Shown one piece after another: positions 1 through 4,886 of a stretch of DNA of 6,740 nt; position 1 is the first letter of the stretch; every line of letters starts with the position of its first letter. The stretch lies in NCBI GenBank assembly GCA_018432565.1, contig JAHDSS010000304.1, positions 1-6,740 of the forward strand. Reading direction: 5' to 3'. The DNA is from Kiritimatiellia bacterium. Its GTDB lineage: Bacteria; Verrucomicrobiota; Kiritimatiellia; CAIQIC01; Lenti-01. A program made the translations under genes and the position numbers. A model generated the notes under the pieces. The model saw only the letters and a list, made by a program, of their open reading frames with translations, made no database searches and was not told where the DNA came from.

Positions 1-19
1 GCAGGCGTCGCCGGGAGTG

Positions 20-48
20 AAACAGGGTTGATTCCATGCCTGTTTTTT
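20..48 (+). terminator. Probable Rho-independent terminator of an upstream gene
   Basis: A 7-bp stem AAACAGG (20-26) / CCTGTTT (39-45) encloses a 12-base loop and runs into six consecutive T (43-48), the classic intrinsic terminator layout. In the third forward frame the preceding bases read Arg-Arg-Arg-Arg-Glu-stop, with TGA at 18-20, so a gene entering from the left may end exactly at the stem. That gene cannot be identified from five codons. The loop is rather large and the stem only moderately GC-rich, so strength is uncertain. If it works, smc must be driven by its own promoter within 49-106. I see no convincing -35/-10 pair there. Confidence 0.5.
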
Positions 49-73
49 GAGTGAATACGCGGCCGTGTGTGCA

Positions 74-91
74 GCGCCGGAAAATCGGCGC
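74..91 (+). promoter_or_regulatory. Small hairpin in the smc leader
   Basis: GCGCCG (74-79) and CGGCGC (86-91) are perfect reverse complements around a 6-base loop GAAAAT. The hairpin ends six bases before the Shine-Dalgarno of smc. A competing 10-bp palindrome, CGGCGCGCCG (86-95), overlaps its right arm, so two alternative folds are possible. It might tune ribosome access, but short GC-rich hairpins arise easily by chance in DNA of this composition. Confidence 0.3.
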
Positions 92-96
92 GCCGC

Positions 97-103
97 GGGA
101 GAG
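97..103 (+). promoter_or_regulatory. Shine-Dalgarno that decides the smc start
   Basis: GGGAGAG at 97-103 contains GGAG (98-101) five bases before GTG at 107, a good ribosome binding site. The same frame is open further upstream from TTG at 47 and GTG at 65, but those starts lack a comparable site. TTG 47 also overlaps the T-tract of the upstream terminator. Starting at 107 gives a protein beginning (M)YLKALEMVGFKSF, which matches where bacterial SMC proteins normally begin. Confidence 0.65.
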
Positions 104-106
104 ATT

Positions 107-3100
107 GTGTACCTTAAAGCACTGGAAATGGTCGGGTTCAAGAGCTTCGCCGAGCGGACGAAGCTGGTGTTCGAGCCCGGGATGATGGCGATCGTGGGTC
201 CGAACGGCTGCGGCAAGAGCAACGTATCGGATGCGATCCGCTGGGTGCTGGGCGAGCAGAGCCCCAAGGCGCTGCGCGGCGGGACGATGACCGACGTGAT
301 TTTCAACGGCACGGACCAGGCCAAGCCGCTGGCGATGGCCGAGGTCAGCCTGACGCTGTCCGACTGCGAATCGGTGCTGGGGACGGAGTACAACGAGGTG
401 ACGGTGACCCGCCGGGTGTTCCGATCCGGGGAAGGCCAGTACTTCATCAACAAGGCGCAATGCCGGCTGAAGGACATCCAGCGCCTGTTCATGGATACGG
501 GGCTGGGGACCAATTCCTACAGCGTGATGGAGCAGGGACGCATCGACCAGATTCTCAGTTCGCGGCCCGACGACCGCCGCGAGGTGTTCGAGGAAGCCAG
601 CGGCATCAGCAAGTACAAGGCCGACAAGAAAGAGGCCCTGCGCAAGCTGGAGCACACCGAGGCGAACCTGCTGCGCCTGGGAGACATCCTCAAGGAAGTC
701 AAGCGCCAGATCATTTCGCTGCAGCGGCAGGTGGGCAAGGCCCGCCGGTACAAGAGCCTCCAGGACCAGCTGCGCGGCTGCGACGTCTGGCTGGCGAAGG
801 ACCGCCTGGGCGAACTGGATGCGTCGCTGGCGGCGCTCGAGGCCGACCTGAAAACCCATGCCGCCCGCGAAGAAGAGCTTCGCGCCGGGGTGGAGGAGGC
901 CGAAACCCGCGCCAACGAGCTGCGCCGGCACATGGCCGAAGTCGAAGGGCGGATTGCCGCCGCGATGGACGCCGCCGCCGAGGCGACCGGGGCGCTGTCG
1001 CGCGCGCGCGAATTGATCCGCGTCAACCAGGAGCGCGCGCAGGAACTGGAGACGCTGTCGCAGCGCGATTCCCGCGAGACGGAGAGCGCCCGCGCCAGCC
1101 TGGCCCGCCATCAGGCCGAACTCGACGCGCTGAAGAAGGATTTGATTGCCGCGACGGATTCGCACGAAACCGCGCGGGCCGAGCTGGAGCAGCGCCAGGC
1201 CGCGCTGGCGGGCCACGACCGCCAGACGGGGGAAGTCCGCGGGCGCCTGCAGGCGCTGCGCACCGAGGCGCTGGATCTCGAAACCCGCCTGACCCGCCTG
1301 CAGAACGAATGGAACGAAATCGAGGCCCGCGAACGCACGGACCTGATCCGGCGCGAGCGGTTTGCGGCCGAGAAGGCCGAGGCCGAGCGGGCGGTGGAGT
1401 CCTACGAGGAGCGCCTGGGCCTCATGGCGGGCCAGCAGGAGCAGAAGCAGGCCGGCGCCGACGAGGCCCGGCGCCAGGTCGAGGACCTGATGCAGTCGCA
1501 GGCCGGGAGGACGGACCAGCTTGCCGCGCTCCAGAAGGAAATCTCCGGCCTGGATTCGGAGGCGGCGGCGCGCGAGGCGCAGGTGAATTTGCTGGCGAAG
1601 AGCCGGGCCGAAAGCCGGGGGTTTTCCACCGGGGCGAAAAAACTGCTGGAAAACGAGCCGGTTCCCGGCGTGGATCCCAAACGCATCCTGGGGGCGCTGG
1701 CCGAAAAGGTACGGGCCGGCAAATCCCACCGGCTTGCGCTGGAAGCCGTGCTGCGCTCGTGGCTGGATGCGGTGCTGGTGACGGATGCCGCGGGGGCGCT
1801 GGAAATCGCCCGGCAGCTGCAGGCCTCCCGGGGCGGTGCGGTCCGCCTGCTGCCGGTGGCCGGCGGTTCGGCCCCGATCGCGGAGGGGCCCGGAGTCCCG
1901 CTGCTGGACCATGTGAAGGCTCCGGAGGAACTGGCCGGGCTGCTGCGGCGCCTCCTGGGCGGGGTGCGGGTCGTGCCCGCGGCCGCCGACGTGCCGGCCG
2001 TCATCCCAGACGGCCTGACGCTGGTGACGCAGGATGGCATCGTCGCCCGTGCCGACGGCAGCGTCGAATTCTGGGCTCCGGGCGAAAGCGATGCCAATCC
2101 GCTGGCGCGCGAGCATCAGCTGGCCGAATGGACGGAAGACCTGGCGCGGCTGCGCCGGGAAGCGGCCGACCGTCGGGCGCGGGCTGATTCTCTGCAGCAG
2201 GACGAAATCGCGGCCCGCGAAAGCCTGGCGGCGGCCCAGGCGGCGCTGGAAGCCCACCGCCGGGAGATGGCCCTGGCCGAGGGCGAAATCCGCATGGTGG
2301 AGCGGGAGGCCAAGCAGGCGCGCGAGCGCGCCGAAACCATCGGCTGGGAGCTGGAGGCTCTGGTTCAGAAGACCGGCGCCGGCACCCAGCGGCGCGCGGA
2401 CATGTCCGGCGAAATGGAATCCATCCGCACGCGCCAGGCCGAAGTGCGCTCGCAGAATGCCGCCGATACCGAACAGCTGCGCCGGCTCGAGGACGAGCGG
2501 AATTCCCTGCTCGAAGCGGCCACGGAGTGCCGCGTGGCGCTGTCCGGCTACAAGCAGCAGGTGGAGAATTTGCGGTCGCGCGGGGAGCCGCTCGAGGCCC
2601 GGCTGCGCGAACTGGAAACCCTGATTCGCGAGCGCGCCGCCGGCATCGATTCCTACCAGGAGCGCATCGCCGCGCTGACCACGGCCTCGGCCGAGGCCGA
2701 AGGCCAGATTGCCCCGCTGGAGGCCGGGCTGGCCGCCCGGCAGACGGAACTGCAGGAGGCCCGCGCCCAGCGCGAAAGCCGCAATGCGGAGCTGGCCAAG
2801 AGCGATGCCGATCTGCATGCCCGCCGCGCCGAGTTGGATGCCGTGCGCGAAAAGCGCAATGCGGTGGACATTCAGCTGGCCCGCCAGCGCCTGCACCGCC
2901 AGAATCTGGTCGAGCGCATGAGCGCCGACTACAGCCTGCAGCCGGCCGATGTTCTCAAGGCCAAGCCCCCCGAATGGGAGGATGGAGCGGCCCCCGAAGA
3001 CCGCGAGGCCCTGGAGACCCTGGTAGCGGAAATCCGCACCAAGCTCCAGAGCATGGGGCCGGTCAATCTGGTTGCCATCGAGGAACACCAGGAACTGGAG

Positions 3101-3682
3101 GAACGATTCGCCTTCCTGAGCCAGCAGAACGACGATCTGGTCAATGCCAAGCAGCAGCTGCTGGACCTGATCCGCAAGATCAACGACACGACCACGTCGC
3201 TGTTCACCGAGACCTTCAACCAGGTCAACGAGAACTTCCAGGAGCTGTTCAAGCAGCTGTTCGGCGGAGGCAACGCGAAACTGGTGCTGGTGGACGAGGA
3301 AAACGTGCTGGAATCGGGCATCGAGATCATCGCCCGGCCGCCCGGCAAGAAGCTGCAGACCGTCTCGCTGCTCTCGGGCGGCGAGCGCACTCTGACCGCG
3401 GTCGCCCTGCTGTTCTCCCTGTTCAAGGTCAAGCCCAGCGCCTTCTGCCTGACGGACGAGCTCGACGCCGCGCTCGACGACAGCAACATCGCCCGCTACC
3501 TCGACATGCTCAAGGGCTTCATTGACAAGACCCAGTTCATCATCATCACGCACAACCGCCAGACCATCGGGTCCGCCGATGCGCTCTACGGCGTGACGAT
3601 GGAAAAACAGGGCATATCCAAGATCGTTTCGGTGAAGTTCCGTGGCGGGGAGCCGGCCGAGTCCGTTCCCGCGCCGGCCTGA
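107..3682 (+). CDS. smc: Chromosome partition/condensation ATPase SMC
   Basis: This encodes SMC, the ATPase that dimerises and, with ScpA and ScpB, extrudes DNA loops and helps resolve sister origins on the nucleoid. With the GTG start it is 1191 residues, close to the usual bacterial length (B. subtilis 1186). Domains in order: N-terminal head with Walker A GPNGCGKSN (31-39, Lys37), the arginine of the R-loop in LRGG (Arg57) and the Q-loop in VMEQGRID (Gln143). A long Glu/Arg/Ala-rich coiled coil follows (about 165-505), then a hinge (about 508-645, containing ASRGGAVRLLPV), then the returning coil (about 665-970). The C-terminal head has the signature LSGGERTLTA (Ser1090), Walker B FCLTDELDAALDD (Asp1117, Glu1118) and the switch histidine in IITHNRQT. 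No catalytic residue is missing. scpA and scpB are not in the window. An upstream in-frame TTG (47) would add 20 residues unlike the family. The short tail GGEPAESVPAPA after the last conserved strand looks disordered. Confidence 0.97.
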   Translation: MYLKALEMVGFKSFAERTKLVFEPGMMAIVGPNGCGKSNVSDAIRWVLGEQSPKALRGGTMTDVIFNGTDQAKPLAMAEVSLTLSDCESVLGTEYNEVTVTRRVFRSGEGQYFINKAQCRLKDIQRLFMDTGLGTNSYSVMEQGRIDQILSSRPDDRREVFEEASGISKYKADKKEALRKLEHTEANLLRLGDILKEVKRQIISLQRQVGKARRYKSLQDQLRGCDVWLAKDRLGELDASLAALEADLKTHAAREEELRAGVEEAETRANELRRHMAEVEGRIAAAMDAAAEATGALSRARELIRVNQERAQELETLSQRDSRETESARASLARHQAELDALKKDLIAATDSHETARAELEQRQAALAGHDRQTGEVRGRLQALRTEALDLETRLTRLQNEWNEIEARERTDLIRRERFAAEKAEAERAVESYEERLGLMAGQQEQKQAGADEARRQVEDLMQSQAGRTDQLAALQKEISGLDSEAAAREAQVNLLAKSRAESRGFSTGAKKLLENEPVPGVDPKRILGALAEKVRAGKSHRLALEAVLRSWLDAVLVTDAAGALEIARQLQASRGGAVRLLPVAGGSAPIAEGPGVPLLDHVKAPEELAGLLRRLLGGVRVVPAAADVPAVIPDGLTLVTQDGIVARADGSVEFWAPGESDANPLAREHQLAEWTEDLARLRREAADRRARADSLQQDEIAARESLAAAQAALEAHRREMALAEGEIRMVEREAKQARERAETIGWELEALVQKTGAGTQRRADMSGEMESIRTRQAEVRSQNAADTEQLRRLEDERNSLLEAATECRVALSGYKQQVENLRSRGEPLEARLRELETLIRERAAGIDSYQERIAALTTASAEAEGQIAPLEAGLAARQTELQEARAQRESRNAELAKSDADLHARRAELDAVREKRNAVDIQLARQRLHRQNLVERMSADYSLQPADVLKAKPPEWEDGAAPEDREALETLVAEIRTKLQSMGPVNLVAIEEHQELEERFAFLSQQNDDLVNAKQQLLDLIRKINDTTTSLFTETFNQVNENFQELFKQLFGGGNAKLVLVDEENVLESGIEIIARPPGKKLQTVSLLSGGERTLTAVALLFSLFKVKPSAFCLTDELDAALDDSNIARYLDMLKGFIDKTQFIIITHNRQTIGSADALYGVTMEKQGISKIVSVKFRGGEPAESVPAPA

Positions 3683-3715
3683 AAATCCCCGGAAATGCAG
3701 GAGGGGGGCAGAATA

Positions 3716-3757
3716 GTATAGTTATTGCAATATGTATACATATTGCAATATCTATAC
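3716..3757. repeat. AT-rich 42-bp dyad built of 18-bp units, candidate operator
   Basis: The core 3723-3750 is a perfect 28-bp palindrome centred on GTATAC (3734-3739), with TATTGCAATA on each side (3723-3732 and 3741-3750), itself a 10-bp palindrome. Outer arms GTATAG (3716-3721) and CTATAC (3752-3757) also pair, leaving one mismatched pair (3722/3751) in 21. Read as direct repeats, it is two 18-bp units (3716-3733, 3734-3751; 16 of 18 identical) plus a third partial unit. Centres of symmetry fall every 9 bp. The stretch 3711-3763 has 12 G/C in 53 bases, in sharp contrast with its surroundings. It lies 124 bases before the rpe start. The best guess is a binding array for a dimeric repressor. 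It could instead be a hairpin ending smc transcription, but it lacks a GC-rich stem. No specific regulator is recognised. Confidence 0.85.
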
Positions 3758-3843
3758 ATTTTCTCGGGCGCATCCCCGCTTCGCTGACCGCAGAACTCTC
3801 ATGCGCCCCGGCGCCCCGGCCGGACGCGGCCCGGATTTCCTCC

Positions 3844-3873
3844 TGTACTCGGGCCGGGCGTTGTTTCTATACT
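3844..3873 (+). promoter_or_regulatory. Possible sigma70-type promoter of rpe
   Basis: TATACT (3868-3873) is a good -10 hexamer in otherwise GC-rich DNA. The best -35 match, TGTACT (3844-3849) at an 18-base spacing, is weak (three of six). Transcription starting about seven bases after the -10 would begin at 3880-3881, immediately before the ATG at 3882, giving an almost leaderless mRNA. That agrees with the lack of a proper Shine-Dalgarno before rpe. The segments TGTACTCGGGCC (3844-3855) and TATACTCCGGGGCC (3868-3881) are also imperfect direct repeats, which may be coincidental. Confidence 0.35.
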
Positions 3874-3881
3874 CCGGGGCC

Positions 3882-4556
3882 ATGAAATCCAGCTCGATCC
3901 AGATTCTGCCCTCGATCCTGTCCGCCCGGATGGGGTATCTGGCCGAGGATTGCCGCCGCGCGATGGAGGCGGGGGCGGACGGCCTGCATGTGGATATCAT
4001 GGACGGGCATTTTGTGCCCAATCTGACCATGGGACCCGATATCCTGCGGGCGGTGCGCGACGAGCTGCCGGACGCCTATTTGAACGTGCATTTGATGGTG
4101 ATGCGGCCGGATCTGTATGCGCCGCGTTTCGTGGAAGCCGGTGCGGACACGGTGCTGATCCATGCGGAGGCTCCCTGCGACCTGCGGGCGACGCTGGAGA
4201 GCATCCGGGCCGCCGGCAAGCGGGCGGGGCTGACGCTGAATCCGGAGACGCCGGTGGCGGCGCTGCAAGGGTTCGAAGACCTGCTGGACGAGGTGTTGAT
4301 CATGACGGTGCATCCGGGGTTCGGCGGGCAGGCCTTTATCGAAGGCGGTCTGCCGAAGATCGCCGAGGTGGCCCGGCGGCTTCCCGGGGTGGACATCTCG
4401 GTGGATGGCGGGATCAATGTGGAAACCGGGGCCCGGTGCGCGGCCGCGGGGGCCAACGTGCTGCTGGCAGGTTCGTTTCTGTTCAAGGCGGCCGACATGC
4501 GCGACGCCATCGCCGACATGCGCTGGACGGTCGAATCGGCGCGGAAGGCCGATTGA
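3882..4556 (+). CDS. rpe: Ribulose-phosphate 3-epimerase
   Basis: This cytosolic TIM-barrel enzyme interconverts D-ribulose 5-phosphate and D-xylulose 5-phosphate in the pentose phosphate pathway (also the Calvin cycle where present). The product is 224 residues, the normal family length. The family signature LHVDIMDGHFVPN supplies metal ligand His36 and catalytic base Asp38. HLMV gives His70, and SVDGGIN gives the second catalytic acid/base Asp175. The loop MTVHPGFGGQ (141-150) and AGS (196-198) form the substrate and phosphate pocket. All active-site residues are present. Two departures are visible: PSILSARM where most homologues read PSILSADF, and VHPGFGGQ where many have VNPGFGGQ. The ATG at 3882 is chosen because conserved sequence begins within eight residues of it. 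The frame stays open back to an ATG at 3732, but that extension has no family resemblance and starts inside the palindrome. Only a weak CGGGG precedes the start, so initiation may be leaderless. Confidence 0.96.
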   Translation: MKSSSIQILPSILSARMGYLAEDCRRAMEAGADGLHVDIMDGHFVPNLTMGPDILRAVRDELPDAYLNVHLMVMRPDLYAPRFVEAGADTVLIHAEAPCDLRATLESIRAAGKRAGLTLNPETPVAALQGFEDLLDEVLIMTVHPGFGGQAFIEGGLPKIAEVARRLPGVDISVDGGINVETGARCAAAGANVLLAGSFLFKAADMRDAIADMRWTVESARKAD

Positions 4557-4558
4557 GG

Positions 4559-4580
4559 CCGGCGGCCGGGGAGCCGCCGG
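4559..4580 (+). terminator. GC-rich hairpin after rpe, possible terminator
   Basis: CCGGCGGC (4559-4566) pairs perfectly with GCCGCCGG (4573-4580) around the loop CGGGGA, beginning two bases after the rpe stop codon. The strong stem and its position suit a 3' end. There is no T-tract after it (GAGAATGCAA follows), so it may stop or pause polymerase only with help, or protect the mRNA end from exonucleases. Confidence 0.45.
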
Positions 4581-4593
4581 GAGAATGCAACTA

Positions 4594-4620
4594 CGAATCA
4601 CGCGAATGACACGAAAGAAA
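4594..4620. repeat. Three tandem 9-base CGAA units
   Basis: CGAATCACG, CGAATGACA and CGAAAGAAA follow one another at exactly 9-base spacing. From memory, near-identical CGAATCACACGAAT-like strings are scattered through intergenic DNA of PVC-superphylum genomes. The function is unknown. The repeat lies 14 bases after the rpe hairpin. Confidence 0.6.
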
Positions 4621-4637
4621 AGCCCGACAAAAAACGG

Positions 4638-4718
4638 CCCGGCTCGGCGGGGACGGCTCGCCCTACCAGGAAAACCCGTTGGCTGATCGGTAGGGCGAAC
4701 CCTCCGGATGAACCGAGG
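4638..4718. repeat. Inverted pair of TAGGGCGA intergenic elements
   Basis: TCGCCCTACC (4658-4667) and GGTAGGGCGA (4689-4698) are perfect 10-bp reverse complements separated by 21 bases. Extending both outward, 4638-4667 matches the reverse complement of 4689-4718 at 19 of 30 positions. This looks like two diverged copies of one element in opposite orientation rather than a single clean hairpin. The type (CGGCGGGGACGGCTCGCC next to CCTACC) resembles dispersed palindromic elements I recall from verrucomicrobial-type genomes. Confidence 0.65.
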
Positions 4719-4744
4719 GCGTCAAAAACCGTTGGGACATTTTA

Positions 4745-4786
4745 GCAGGAAAACAGGAAGCGACAGGAAAACAGGAAAACAGGAAA
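4745..4786. repeat. ACAGGAAA short tandem repeat
   Basis: CAGGAA occurs five times, at 4746, 4754, 4764, 4772 and 4780. The units are 8 bases (consensus ACAGGAAA), with one 2-base insertion (CG, 4761-4762). The last three units are identical. The purine-rich strand is the + strand. Length variation between strains would be expected of such a tract. Confidence 0.75.
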
Positions 4787-4799
4787 GATCGGGGGATTT

Positions 4800-4862
4800 G
4801 TTGTAGCCGGGCGATGACCCCGGCCGGAAGGGGAACCCGGCCCCGGCGGGGCCGGCTACAAC
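4800..4862. repeat. TTGTAGCCGG inverted repeat just upstream of lepA
   Basis: GTTGTAGCCGG (4800-4810) and CCGGCTACAAC (4852-4862) are perfect 11-bp reverse complements enclosing a GC-rich 41-base interior. The interior contains a second hairpin, CCGGCCCC (4837-4844) / GGGGCCGG (4848-4855), that competes for the right arm. It ends 24 bases before the lepA ATG. If transcribed, it would form a strong structure in the lepA leader. It could also terminate or insulate transcription, although no T-tract follows. Such flanking TGTAGCCGG/CCGGCTACA pairs are, from memory, common dispersed elements in related genomes. Confidence 0.7.
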
Positions 4863-4886
4863 GAAGCCACAAGGCGTTTACATTTT

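Larger units (their letters stand above)
4557..4886. other. 330-base repeat-rich intergenic region between rpe and lepA
   Basis: No credible gene lies here. The region holds, in order: a GC-rich hairpin just after rpe; three 9-base CGAA units; an inverted pair of TAGGGCGA elements; five CAGGAA units; and a TTGTAGCCGG inverted repeat ending shortly before lepA. Each is listed separately. AAAACCCGTTGG (4671-4682) recurs imperfectly at 4724-4736. I find no clear sigma70 promoter for lepA. The short open frames here are composed of repeat sequence. Confidence 0.8.

Noticed and set aside
17..24. A parS half-site (GTGAAACA) near smc
   Set aside because: The other half of the parS palindrome is missing at 9-16, and eight bases are too few to support a ParB site.
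460..2187. A 575-codon open frame on the + strand inside smc
   Set aside because: The translation is low-complexity Gly/Arg/Pro/Ala, typical of an out-of-frame reading of GC-rich coding DNA. The smc frame is continuous and well conserved.
3723..3750. A dif-like Xer recombination site (28 bp, 11-6-11 layout)
   Set aside because: Length and layout match superficially, but the arms do not resemble dif (no TTATGTTAA-type arm), the site is fully symmetric, and the pattern continues beyond 28 bp.
3732..3881. A 50-residue N-terminal extension of Rpe from ATG 3732 or ATG 3801
   Set aside because: The added sequence has no family resemblance, begins within the palindrome and has no ribosome binding site. 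ATG 3882 fits the family length.
3867..4601. A 244-codon minus-strand frame opposite rpe
   Set aside because: It is antisense to an unmistakable rpe. It is rich in His, Arg and Pro with no recognisable motif.
4606..4686. A small 26-codon open frame ATG 4606 to TGA 4684
   Set aside because: It consists entirely of intergenic repeat sequence, with no ribosome binding site and no recognisable protein.
4594..4862. A CRISPR array
   Set aside because: The repeats are 8-10 bases and are not separated by spacers of uniform length. Four different families are present and no cas gene is nearby.
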